Shown: positions 38,301 through 50,380 of the stretch, piece after piece
How the letters are laid out: each line of letters starts with the position of its first letter
How positions within the stretch are numbered: the stretch's first letter is position 1
Assembly: GCF_011397635.1 (NCBI RefSeq)
Contig: NC_064755.1
Coordinates: 18,831,282 to 18,895,281, forward strand
From: Epinephelus fuscoguttatus
Lineage: Eukaryota > Chordata > Actinopteri > Perciformes > Serranidae
DNA: 64,000 bases
Direction of reading: 5' to 3'
Notes under the pieces: model-generated
What the model was told of the DNA's origin: nothing
The model's database searches: none
What the model saw: only the letters and a program-made list of their open reading frames with translations
Translations under genes and position numbers: made by a program

Positions 38301-41300
38301 CGCAGAAGGGCAAGAGTGGTTCATGTGAGCACACACCCTTCTGCCTCTCCCACACTTGCCCCACCTCCCCTCCCGCCCCACCTCACACAGCCTTCCCTTT
38401 CCCTCTTCTGCTTTTTCTCTCTTCCTGCCTCTACATTTATTAATGGTTAAGAAGAAGGTGATCTCTTCTCTCTCCCTCTGCCTGGCTGCTTATCCTCTCG
38501 TCTCCCTCCTTCCCTCCCCATCTCCCCGCTCTCTGCCCACCCCTCTTCCTCTTTTCATGTTCATGACAGCAACAGTTTCTGAGAGCCCATCTGGTCTTTT
38601 GTTCACTCCTCACTCCATTTTCAATTCATCCGATTTTCTTGTCTCTGCTCCCTCGCGCTCTCCGTCTTTCTCTCTCGCAGTATGTCTCGGTGTGATCCTG
38701 TGCCGCCGATTGAAAGAGGTCACATCCATTTCACAGAGACACACCTCACCGTCCAAGTTTTTGGAGATCTGAAACACCGATAGAAAACTCTGAGATGTTG
38801 CACACGTTTCTCAGTGTCTAACATCTGTTTTTGACCTTATTGCACTGATTGACAGACATACATAAGTTCATCAGTGGAAAGAGCTGCATACTTAAACCTC
38901 TGTCTCCTACACATAAGAAAGAAAGAAATCTGTTCCAGTTATGCTTCAAGCTAAGAAGCCCCCTGGCACAGAACCATGCTTAATGCTATCGGCAACTTCC
39001 TTTCTCACTTCCATCATGAGAAATGTGCTGCCACTCTTAACTCGGACTTAACATTTCACTCCACGGGGCGACGGATGGAGTGATCTCAGGTTTCCGTAAT
39101 CTCCCCTGTGAGCTTGTATTGTTTGCATGCTATTGTTGTCTGCCTGTGATTGTGCAATATCTCAAATAAACAGCTGTGATAAGACTTGTGACTGCTGGTC
39201 TGTAATTTTGTGACTTCCTTAACAACCATCCCTTGAGAAAGTCCGATGGCTCAGCATGAGCAGTAACTTTGTAGTCATGGTGACAACACTTAAATAAACA
39301 GATGTGATCAGGTAACAGTTATTATTACACTCAGCTCAAAAGCTTATGGCACTTAAATCACAGCATTTCCAGCTCATTTAACATATATGCGGATGGGATA
39401 AATAGGGATGATTAGAGTGATGGGTAAACAAAAAGTCACAGCAGCACAGATTGCAGATACTTTGGGTCCATATGCTTTTCAACCGGAAACTTTTTACACA
39501 CCTCAGCTGTGAAGCACAGGAAGTGTAAATGAAGTTATACACCAAGGGCATTCTCACGCCTGAGTGATGTCAACATTGGCAAATACTCACTTCCTGTTTA
39601 CTTCCATTCAGTGCGAGAAGAGGGGTAAATAAAACATTCATTTCCGTAGGAAGGAAATTTGCATCTTCACATCTCGTGGAGTTCAACATTGGTTAACTCT
39701 GATCAGAAGTCGCAGCCTCAACCAATAGCAAACAAGTATGTGTGGAGGAGATTGTTAGCGTGATTAACCACCAAATGTTGTCTGATACTGGCCATGAAAA
39801 ATTACTACTGCCCAAATTTCGGATTCTATCTGGCTGGCAGTGAGTCTGGCAACAGGCTTGGGGCATAAAAAAATGCACAATGCACCAATAACGTCATGTT
39901 TCGTGGTATTTATTAGCCTACACTTGCTAGCAAGCTAGTTTTCTGTTTCCGTTATTTAAGGCCCTGCCCACATTCAGCACTAATATCGCTTTGGCAGACG
40001 ATAGTCGCTGGCCTGCATTCACTTGTGTATGACCCTGCCTTGAGGCTGTACATACGGGCACAATAATGACTTGAGCTAAATATTAACGTCAACATGCTAA
40101 CATTCTTAAAATGACTTACATGCTGACCATGTTCATCATCTTCGTTCAGTGTGTTAGCGTGCTAAAGTTACTACACTACACACAAAGCTTAGCTGAGGCA
40201 GGTGGGACTTGGTTTTTCAGGTATTTAGTTATAAAAAACTAAAGTACTGGACAAACTGACCTAGCGATAACACTAAACGAAAAGTGATGTGATGACTATA
40301 ATGATTACAAAAAAATCAGAGTGGCTAATGAATGTCCACATTTCATATTCCGTCTCATAGTTGCTGATATTCAACTCAAAACTACAAATGTTAACCTCAT
40401 GGTGGCACTAGGCTCACTCCAAAGTCATCTAAATCTGGCGCTTGGGCAATCACTTGCAGCGTCGGACACTGACAAAAAAAGCCGTCCTTTAATTTCTGCA
40501 TGATACGTGGCCAGTCGGCATTATAGTTTAATGGTGCTCAGGGGAGTCGGGGGCAAGCGTGGCAGGACACAAACGAAATTAAGGCAACGAAAGTCCGAGT
40601 AGGGTGGGCGGGACGGGCGGTACATGGGTCCAACAAACATCAACTTACAACTGGGAGAGCTGTGTTTGCATTCCATAATACTATAAAGCCAAGCTCTGGT
40701 CTTTTTTCCTAAACCCAACCACGTGCGTTATTTCATCAATTTGCTGTGTTTCACTGACAGAGTGCTTTTATTTTGAAAGAGACTGTATGTAAACATTAAA
40801 TTACTTGTGAAAACAAAAGTGTATTTTGAAAGGAGACAATGCATGTAACAGGCATATGTTGACATGGTGTCCCAGAATGTCAGTAAACACCTGAATGTGA
40901 AGACTACCATCAGAGTCCCAAACCTCCATAACACAGCTAATAATAAATAAACATGCAGGAAAAAGGAACACGTGGGACTCACTGCAGAACAATAATGAAG
41001 ACACTGAGAACAATGCACTCCCTTTAGGCCAGGACTAGTCCCTGGACTTCCTTTAGTCTTTACTGAGCTCCGGGTTGGGAACAAACCACTGATTAGAGCA
41101 ATTATGTAAAGTGGTCTTACACGTGGCCGTGAAAAACAGAGATTAATGCTCCTTGGTAAATGCAAAGACAACAATTTAATTGGAGAATGTTTAGATGTAG
41201 CTGGGAGAACACATTATATGAATTAAAAAAAAAAAAAAAAATCCCACACTGACTGCTGGCTATGATTTCACGCACAGATTAAAACACTTGTCTGATGTCT

Positions 41301-44300
41301 GAATTCACACCCGCCCATGATTTCACCCAAGAAATAAAGGTCAAAAAGAAAACAGAGTCAGACAGATTCACACTTTCCACCCTTCAGCTACAAGTCGCTT
41401 CCTGTTTTAGACTGTTGCCATGGTGAAACCTGTTTATAGTTTATCTGAGGCAATAACAGCAATGAAACAAGCATGTAAAGATGTATTTGACTCATGCTTT
41501 TGCTTTTTTCACATAAACCACATTGAATTTCCGCATGTACATGTGTAACATAAATAAAGTTTCCACTGCCAGATGTGATCAATATGATAAATACTAATGC
41601 AAATACATGAAAATTAAAGGTGATTTATTGTCCAGTCTAATACAGGTACAACTGAGAATAACAACAGTTAGAGAGTGTCAGTGAAATCCAGACGGATCAG
41701 TTAATGAAAAATGTTGTGAGACGGAGAAAGAAACAGAGTGACAGAGAGACTCTGAAGACAAATGATTATCCAGCCTTCCTTCGTTTCGTTTCCCTCTCGG
41801 AACAATGTCTGTCCTAGTTTCTCTCTCTGGAGAGACGCTGAGACAAACTGCAAAGACGATCCACACCTTTAATGAATAGTTGGGTGAATGTGTAACATTT
41901 GCTGTGATTGATAAATCTCTTTTCAAACTGCTGAACATACACACTGTCCCATGTAGGCTAGACTGAAAAAAAAAGAGTGATACGGTCAACACTTGAGCTC
42001 GATGGAATGCACAAAGCTCTCAATCACTGTCAGACTGTAGAGGTAAAATAAACTTGTTCACCTCAGCTGAACTCCTTACGTTTAAGGGCTTGAGTGAACA
42101 TGATCATGACCCAGTTACTAGGACGATCTTATGTCTTATTTAAGTGTGAAGTGTCTTTGTCTGTCACCAAACAGTTAACCAAGGTTTCAGGATTATTGTC
42201 TGGCTATCTCTGCTGTATGACGTTACAGCTGCATAAAAAAGAAAAAAACACAGGAGGCGAACAGCTGTACGCTGGGCATGACTAAAGCCTAAATTAAACA
42301 TCAGACTGCTGAGTCAACCAATACGCATCCAGCAAATGGAAAAAAAAAATTCCATGATAGTCATTCATTGAGGACACACACATATGCTCTTAGCAGACGC
42401 CCTTGTGGCTGGGAACCCTTGTGGTAATGGCCAAGTAATGGCACCTCTTCAGCATTCCTGTTAGGTAACGTGCCTTTTTCCCTCCGACCAGTGCAGCCAC
42501 TGGTTTTGCGACTGGAAGAGATCGCAAGATGTCCTTATACGTCCAGAGTAGAGAGACTAAATCCATCATTCACTGTGTAAACATCCAGCGAGTATGAGCG
42601 TTCGCACAGATGTGGTGTAATAACGAGAACTACATGGTGTGCAGTTATAATTGTAAAATATCAGCTGGTGACAAAGACAGCATTAAGTTTGCACACATTT
42701 TAATCTGATCCATCCCAGGACCAACACGTGACCTCTTGGTGGTCTCTTAGACAGATGTTTCTAACAACTTCCTGTCAGAGCTTCCTGTTGTCTGGAGCTA
42801 CTGAGAGGCATTCAGAAGTCGATCTATGTACTGGGGCATCTCTGGGAGGTGAGGGAGGTCATGAGGAGTGTGTCCTTGTTGTGTATCTTTGGCCAGTGGA
42901 CGAGCTCTGCCTCACCCCGCAGTGTCTCAGGCTGGATGAGTTATCCCGGCGTCACGGGAGCATGACTGGACTGCTTCAAAAGGCTGGGCTTTGTGCAACA
43001 ACAACAAAGCAAGGGCCTCGCTTGTGTTTGGGCGCTGGGACAGCAGAGCGGGCGTGTTTGGACAGTGAGTGTCACAGAATGTTGTATAGCCATATGGAAT
43101 GTCTTGTGTCATCCCATATTGGGGTGGGTGGGACTCACAGTCAGTGCGGCGATTGTAATGCACGGTAATCTCACAGGTGTTTGCAAATGCCACTCAGTTT
43201 CTCGATAACTTACACACATATTTCCTTTCACGCAACAGGATGCTCTAAGTTGAGTGTTCCTATGAAATGACATAACAGTCTAAATATAGTGGAACCCACA
43301 GTCCCACAAGTCTGCATCGCCGTTAAAAGACAACTGAATAGAGAAGTGCTGGTAGTAAGGGAAAACGGGGAGACCAGAGGAAATCCTGTCAACAATGGTT
43401 GAACAAACTTGAGCGTGAGATAATGTGGATGAGAGCGAGCCTCTCACCAACCCTGGTGATCATTCACAAAGCCTGTTCACACAGGGAAATATGTGTCTCT
43501 CTGTGTGCGTATGAGACACCAAAAAAGGGACAGGGAGAGACTCCTGAGAGACTAAACAGACTAAAATGGGTCATTATTATTGGTGTCTGATACCATCATC
43601 GAGTTTAAATTTGTAAGTGGGGAATAATTCATCACTGATCCTTATTTTATCCTCCACAACAAAGTATCCTCTCTGAGACGACGAAATCCATTCAAAATCT
43701 ATTTGATTTCATTTGAACGCCTCATGACTGTTAATGTATAAATGATTCCAAGCTTTGATGCTGCCCAGGAGCACTGGGAGGGGATGGATGGAAGCTTAAG
43801 GAGAGGGTGGGGTGCTGACTGGTGGACTGCACCACACCCCCCCACCCTGGGTTTTTTTTTCCACATCAAGAGGCGCTCCAAGCCCCTCATTGGATTGTCA
43901 AAACCCTTTCAACATGGAATTTGGACCACTTCTGCAATTCGGACCGACGCATTTGTCAGACGACGCATCTGAAGGACATCCAAATATCAGCACAACACAA
44001 GTACACACTCGCCCACTTTGGTCTCCATAGCAACTGCCTCCAGCTCTCTGCAACCATGCTGCGTGTCCATGAGTCTGACCTACACGCCAGCGCGATCCCC
44101 CGCACTATCTTCAAGACCCCGCGCACAGTTCATCAAAACCTCAGCGGGAGCAAATCTGATTCCTTCTGTCTGGTGGCTCTCTTCCCCAGCTGTTACACAT
44201 AACAAGATTGCCGGGCAGAGATTGGCAGGCGGCAAGTCAGAGGAGTAAATGTCAGACTTTGGCAGGAAAGCCAAGGAAATGTCAGAATCTGTTTCGCTGC

Positions 44301-44754
44301 ATTCGCAGTGCTGATATTTGGAAGGGCATTGTTCAACTGCTCTGCTTAACAGTCGCAGCAGTTGTCAAGCTGGCAGCGAAATGTGAAATGCAGCAAGGTC
44401 TAATAAAGGAATATGATTTCACCATTTCTGACAAACGGCACCAACCATATAAGAAGAGAAAAGTGATATTGCATCAGCAGTGAAAATAGGCGATTTCGTC
44501 ATAAATATTAGGCCTGGAGGATATTGCATACCAATGTCACAAGGAGGCCAACACAAACATCTTATTACACAAGACTGTAGTGCTGAGTGTAGCACAAGAC
44601 CATGAGACAACTAATCAGCATTTATAAAAAAAACATTACCAGCTCTAGGCACTGTATTACTGTTTTCCTGTCAGTGTTGCTGGGGTAACAGATCTACCAC
44701 CTCATCTAAATGTGCTAAGAAACTCAAAGTACATACACATATTGTATACACACA
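38301..44754. other. Intergenic region between cd44 and the retrotransposon
   Basis: No gene recognised. The 138-codon frame at 38356-38772 is pyrimidine-rich low-complexity sequence, and the 146-codon frame at 42728-43168 has no recognisable domain. At about 40085-40450 lies a copy of the repeat family also found in slc1a2 intron 5. Poly-A runs occur near 41227 and 42339. Confidence 0.5.
40085..40450. repeat. Dispersed repeat (same family as 9490-10030)
   Basis: ATGCTAAC words are followed by GTTAACCTCATGGTGGCACT and CTCCAAAGTCATCTAAAT. The copy at about 9850 has GTGAACCTCATGGTGGCACA and CACCAAAGTCATTAGGAT. Confidence 0.65.
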
Positions 44755-46870
44755 CAATATGTGTTTAGAGCATACTAGCATGATCTGGCACCAGATTCAG
44801 GCAGCGAAGATTAACAAAAGGGACCTACACGTAGTATTTTTAGATCTTGCAAATGCATTTGGTTCAGTTCCGCACAGCCTCATTTGGAGTGCGTTTGACT
44901 ACTTCAGAGTGCCACAGGTAGTTGTTAACTTAGTGAAAGCATACTTTCAGGATATTAGGTTGTGTCTAAGTACAGCAGGTTTCACAACAGGTTGGCAGAG
45001 GCTAGAAATAGGCATCATGGCAGGGTGTACAATTTCTCCGTTAGCATTTACTATGGCAATGGAAGTAATCATCAGGGCTTCTAAGTGGGTGGTAGGTGGG
45101 GAGAGATGGCAGAATGGGTTGCATCTTCCACCAGTTAGGGCTTACATGGATGACATGACACTGGTGACCACAACAATGCCATGTACAAAGAGGCTACTAG
45201 AGAAGGTAAATAAGAACCTCAAGTGGGCCAGCATGAAAATCAAGCCTAGTAAATCTAGAAGCATCTCGATATGTAGAGGGAAATTAAGTGATAGGAAGTT
45301 TGTCATAGATGACGAGACATCCCAACAATTAGGGAAAAGTCAGTAAAGAGCTTAGGTAGGTTGTACAATGTAGAGTTGAATGATAAGGAACAGGTGGTGA
45401 AATTTAGAAAAGATGTGGCTGAAGGATTGGATAGAATAGATAAATCAGAACTTCCAGGAAAGTTGAAGTTGTGGTGTTTGCAATTTGGGCTATATCCTAG
45501 GTTAATATGGCCACTGTCAATTTATGAAATTCCAATAACTGTTGTGGAGAATTGAAAGGTTGGTTAGCTCCTACATTAGGAAGTGGTTGGGCGCTCCTAG
45601 ATGCCTAAATAGTGTTGCATTGTATGGAAAAGGGATACTTCAGCTGCCAGTAACTAGTTTAACAGAGGAATTTAAATGTACCAAGGTCAGGACAGAGCTC
45701 TTGTTAGCTGGGAGTAAGGATGTGGTAGTTAGGAGTGTGGTTCCAAATCCAACCAAGGGGAGGAAGTGGAACCCAAGATCGGCAGTTCAGGAGGCAGAGG
45801 CAGCTCTTAGACATGCAGAGATTGTAGGTAATGTTCAGTTTGGCCGGGGAGGCCTGGGGCTTGGCTCAGGTAAACCGGTATGGAATACAGCAGGCCTCAA
45901 AGATAAAAGAAAGCTGGTTGTAGAACAGATACGCAGACAGGAAGAGATAGTAAGGGTGCAAAGGTAGTGGCCCAGGCTAAACAGGGACAGTGGTTGAATT
46001 GGGAAAGTGTAGAGAAGAGGAAGCTTAGTTGGAGGGACCTGTGGAGTATGGAGGAGAATCGTATTAGATTCCTGATAGGGGCTACATACGATGTCTTACC
46101 AACCCCCCAGAACCTAAAACTGTGGGTAAATGAGGACCCGTCATGCCCATTGTGTTCACGCATCGCAACTTTAAAGCATATTTTGTCAGGTTGCAAAGTT
46201 AGCTTGTCACAAGGCCGATATACATGGCGACATAATCAGGTGTTGAAATGTTTAGCTGCAGGCATTGAAGGGAAACGAAGACAGGTGAATTCAGAAGGTG
46301 TTAAGGATAGGAGTTTAGTAATTCAGTTTGTCCGTGAGGGAGAGAAATACAGAAGGGATAAGTTAGTGAGGAGGCAAAGGTGTGGCCGCCTAGAAGGTGC
46401 TTGTGATTGGGAAATGCAAGTAGATTTAGGGGGAAAGCTTGTTGTTCCTCAGGAAATAGTCTGTACCAGGCAGAGGCCTGACTTAGTGTTGTGGTCAGTG
46501 AGTCAACAGATAGTTTATTTCATCGAGCTGACAGTTCCTTGGGAAGACTCAGTGGAAGAAGCATATGAAAGAAAAAAGCTTAGATATGCAGACTTAGGAG
46601 CAGAAGCTGAGCAGCGAGGATGGAAGACCAGGATTTGTCCAGTGGAAGTGGGGTGTAGGGGATTCATAGCAAGATCAACTGTCTCACTCCTGGGAACTCG
46701 GAGGCGGGGACAGAGTTTGAGGAAGACAGTGAGGGAAATGTCAGATGAAGCAATTAAATGCAGCCAGTTTATCTATTACAGAAGAAATAATGTCAGGGGG
46801 CCAGCAGGGGAACTACTAAGCAGGGCACATAACTCCTTGAGATCAGGTGGAGAGATCCACTTCCTGTCAG

Positions 46871-47430
46871 GAGAAATCCAGGAAGAGGAAGTGTGGGAGT
46901 GGCCTATTGGAATCCATTTTGTTTGAGGCCATGCGGCAAGGTGAGTGTGCTTGCTGATCCTGTAAGTCCAGTTAGCTCCTTTAACTTTAGCTTATATTGT
47001 AGTTATGCTATGTAGTGTGTGAAATAGAGTATGGTGAATGTGACAGGAAAGCTAGTATCAGCATTGCTTCTGCCTGGAGCTCGCATGTATGGAGCCTGGG
47101 TTTGGTTGAAGATGGCAGTGCTGTTTGGGCTGAGAAAGCCATGTGTATGTAAGGAGGAAATCCAGGAAGAGGAAGGTTATTTAAGTGTGGGAGTGGCCTA
47201 TCTGAATCCATTTTGTTTGAGACCATGCTGCAAAGTGAGTGTGTTTGCTGATCCTGTGAGTTCATTTATCTCCTTTAACTTTAGCTTACATTGTAGTTAT
47301 GCTATGTAGCGTGTGAAATAGAGTATGGTGAATGTGCTAGTAAAGGTAGTATCAGCATTGCTTCTGCCTGGAGCTCGCATAAACGGAGCCTGGGTTTGGT
47401 TGAAGGTGGCAGTGCTGTTCTGTTTGGGCT
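46871..47430 (+). repeat. Tandem duplication at the 3' end of the retrotransposon
   Basis: The stretch at about 46871-47143 is repeated at about 47159-47430 with roughly 90 percent identity by eye. Shared words include AATCCAGGAAGAGGAA, CTCCTTTAACTTTAGCTTA and TAGTATCAGCATTGCTTCTG. The second copy has about nine extra bases after GAGGAAG. The first copy overlaps the last codons of the endonuclease ORF, so the unit spans the ORF end and 3' UTR. Confidence 0.9.
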
Positions 47431-47680
47431 GAGATCACTGTCTAGCCTCCTGGAGGTGTCATTGTTGTGAGGGCTCGTCTTGGGGAGGTAGACTGTACAG
47501 CCTAACCCGGCGGGGGAGTGTGATAGCCTAACAAGGCTTCCCTCCCTGGGTCTACCTCCTCTGTGGTAATATAGGTAAGGTAAAGGAGGTTGTTCGGTTA
47601 GTGTGGGGAGCAGTGAGACCTGGCATTAGGGGAGTGTCTCTGGGACGCCAGAGATCACTGTCTAGCCTCCTGGAGGTGTC
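47431..47680 (+). repeat. 30-bp direct repeat pair
   Basis: A perfect 30-base word starting GAGATCACTGTCTAGCCTCC occurs at 47431-47460 and 47651-47680, 220 bp apart, in the 3' region of the retrotransposon. Confidence 0.95.
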
Positions 47681-47837
47681 GTGGGACCAACTAGACGAAA
47701 CACCGGTGAAAGGAGGTTCCCACCCGATGACCCCAAAGACATGTTAGTTATCACTGCTCATTGGTCTGTATAGTTAAGCCTTGCCATAATAGTTTGTCGT
47801 AGGGCTTAGGAGGTTATTCACTGAGTGCTGATCCCTT

Positions 47838-47882
47838 CTTATTTATTTATTTATTTACTTATTTATTTATTTATTTTTTTTT
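47838..47882 (+). repeat. (TTTA)n tail plus T-run
   Basis: About ten TTTA/TTTATT units followed by nine or more T. Placed where a non-LTR element would end, so probably its 3' terminal tail. Confidence 0.85.
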
Positions 47883-49448
47883 TAGAGCACAAACTTCTTG
47901 TGTTTATTTGAATATGTTCACTTCCCACCATGTTAATGTGCTTGTTTATGTGCTGTGATGGCAGCTGACACATTGGCTTTGCCTTCTTGAGCAGTTGTTT
48001 GAACTTCTGCATTTGACTTGATCTTCGGTTGATCCGGGGAAGCTACTGTATCTCTCCCCAGCAGCTGGTGAAGGTGTGCACAGTGTAGTGGTGGGATTAT
48101 GAGCACGGCTCACTGGGTAATAACACATTTATATTCAATAAGGAGGAGATAAGTGGAAGAAGGGGGCTAGTCTGTCTGAAGCTGTGTGGAGGTGATGTCA
48201 GATGACGGCATATGGTGTAACTTACCACACTGAAAGATTCACAAATATTAAAAGAGCAAATGTTGTCTAACAAATCCAGGTGTGAATGATGGAAAAAGAC
48301 ATGTTTATAGTGACATTTCATGCTTATCGAATCTGGAACAATTAGAGAGACGTGACAGAAAAACAAAAAACTGAAAGAGCGCAACGCTGACGCTTCTCCA
48401 TATTGTGTCACTGTGACTATGACTCAAGCTTAAATGTTAAAGGGCAACGTTTTTGTCCTGTCCTCACTTTTTATTTGAATGTACCCTCCATCACCGTGGT
48501 AACTAGCACCGCAGAAGGTGCATGTGTGTGTCTGCAAATGGCCAGCAGAACAGTGGGCATACTGTAGAAAACAGCTGCACTCTGCCAATTGCCTGTTAAC
48601 CTCCCCCCGTCCCCATGTACACTGCCTGTACCAGTCCTTCCTCAATGCCTCAATGCAGAACGCGCACATCTGATTCCACAGCAACCACAGAACAAAATGT
48701 CCTTGCTCCACAGTTGTTGAAAGTGGTTAAGTGCATGACAGGTTACAGTAAAAGAAGAACAGTCGGGGGAAAGGCAGTTCTTGGGAGTTACTATCAGACA
48801 GAGATTTTCACTGTGGCCCCGGCTGTAATAGCATTAAATATGAATGCAGTTCCTGTACCTCTTTTCTTTCATTGCTACCAGCATAATCCACAACTCACCC
48901 TAGGTCATTAATATCCTGAATTAAAAATGTAGAAAACCCATCTTGTAAATCAGCAGCACATAGAGAGGAGCCGTGAATTCAAAGGTGACTTAAGAGGAAG
49001 GTCTTCGCCTTGTCCAACTGCGTTAACTGCACACATCTGAGCGTAGATGCCGCCCTTGTAGTAATGTGTGGTGTGTAAATGTAAATATAAGCCGGAGACA
49101 TGAGACAACTTTCCCTATCTCAGCAGCTTCTTCCTTTATGTCAGAAAAAAAACCCCACTAACGTGTATCTAGGATAAGCTCTGCTCGACTGGTGCTGATA
49201 CACATGTAAACAGCTGTTCTGCCCACGCTTACAGCAAAGATAAACATCTGCCAACAGAGACTGACCTGTATACTAAGCCCAGCACATTATCCTAATTGGC
49301 TTCTATGAAATAATTATTATGCAATCTCTTTAGATTCTAATTAAACAGAAACAGGCAGACACACATCTGTGATTTCACTGTGTGCGTGAAGGTGGAGAGA
49401 AACATGTTTTAATGAGGCGCACACGCATTTCAAGGTTGAACATTGTGT
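47883..49448. other. Intergenic region between retrotransposon and pdhx
   Basis: No gene or clear repeat recognised. Confidence 0.45.
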
Positions 49449-50124
49449 TTTATTGGCATCTGAGGAAACCAAAACCCTAAATGGTTATTGTATTTAATTT
49501 GTATACACGTGGACTTGGAAGATAAAGTTTTCAGGGATGTCACAACATTTGTTTTTAAATAAGTTAAAATGTACTGACAAGAAGAATTAATTCAGTTCTT
49601 GAATTCTGTTTGATTTCTGTAACAACAGGAAATGGTTTGTGTGGGTTTACCCTGATCAGAAACTGCATTGCCACCGATGTTCAGAGATAAATATCTGTTT
49701 TTACAGTACAAGCTGCATTTGTATTTATAGTGACACAGAGTCTGTGAACTGGGACTGAAAACCAGAACATAAACTGGAATAACCACTTTATAATATATAC
49801 AACACTGCTGTGACAGAACAACCACCCCTACTACAGTATGTGGGACGCACCCCGTTTTTCTGTCTCGGTAATATTTGGCACCACTGCCAGAATCTGAAAC
49901 CACTCTAACAGAAGCCCCGTTTAACCCCTCCATCACAAAGCCAGGTGCTTATCTGTCAGAAGCAAGCCACACAAACAAGTTTAAACTACGTACACGCCTA
50001 CTTGTGTACTACTTACTTTTTAAGAGCTCTCTGCGTGTGAAAGCACAAGACTGGCTTTGCCATGCAGGCGTTACTTGTTTTGTCCCTCCAATCACTCCTG
50101 TACAGATATCCCACTTTTGTTTTT
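49449..50124 (-). other. pdhx: Probable 3' UTR of pdhx
   Basis: On the minus strand an AATAAA signal lies at 49454-49449, about 670 bp after the pdhx stop codon. No competing gene lies between. Confidence 0.5.
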
Positions 50125-50380
50125 TCAGGCTAGGGCCATGCGTTGTGGTTGTTCTAAGTTGGCGCGGAATTTATCTAGAAACCGTGCAGCCAATTCGTCA
50201 TCCACTAGTCGTCCATCACTGGACAGTGTAACTGTCATCAGCTGCTGGGTGCGCAGGGTCTGGTCTTCCTCGCACAGTCGCAGCTCGGCCCTGGAGGTCC
50301 CCACGGCGAGGATGCACGACTGAGGAGGGTTGATCACGGCGATGAAGCCGCTGATACCAAACATCCCTAGGTTAGAAATG
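50125..50380 (-). CDS. pdhx: pdhx last exon
   Basis: Acceptor CTCCCTGACAG; stop TGA at 50127-50125. It encodes [47 protein letters not shown] and the end EQPQRMALA. The SDGRLVDD block replaces the E2 catalytic motif. Confidence 0.96.

Larger units (their letters stand above)
44755..47882 (+). mobile_element. Degenerate non-LTR retrotransposon with RT, CCHC and restriction-like endonuclease
   Basis: Open segments at 44759-45346, 45361-45555, 45542-45967 and 45967-46926 belong to one broken ORF. The first carries the RT palm with FLDLANAFGSVPHSL, GCTISPLAFTMAMEV and the catalytic YMDD at about 45146-45157. The middle segments hold the thumb and linker, with KLKLWCLQFG and IRKWLGAPRC. The last has a zinc knuckle CPLCSRIATLKHILSGC (about 46144-46194) and a PD-(D/E)XK-type core: RPDLVLW, then IELTVPWED about 20 residues later, then GCRGF. 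Reading frame changes near 45340, 45545 and 45965, so the copy is dead. The 5' end is truncated within RT. The 3' non-coding part contains a 270-bp tandem duplication and ends in a TTTA-type tail. The RT-CCHC-endonuclease order is that of R2/R4-like early-branching non-LTR elements; exact clade unassigned. Confidence 0.85.

Noticed and set aside
38356..38772. 138-codon frame upstream of cd44
   Set aside because: Translation of CT-rich low-complexity DNA (runs of Ser, Pro and Leu); no family resemblance.
42728..43168. 146-codon plus-strand frame in intergenic DNA
   Set aside because: No motif or splice sites; length is possible by chance in GC-richer sequence.
46992..47309. Small plus-strand ORF downstream of the endonuclease
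   Set aside because: Its codons are the second copy of the duplicated 3' unit read through; not an independent gene.
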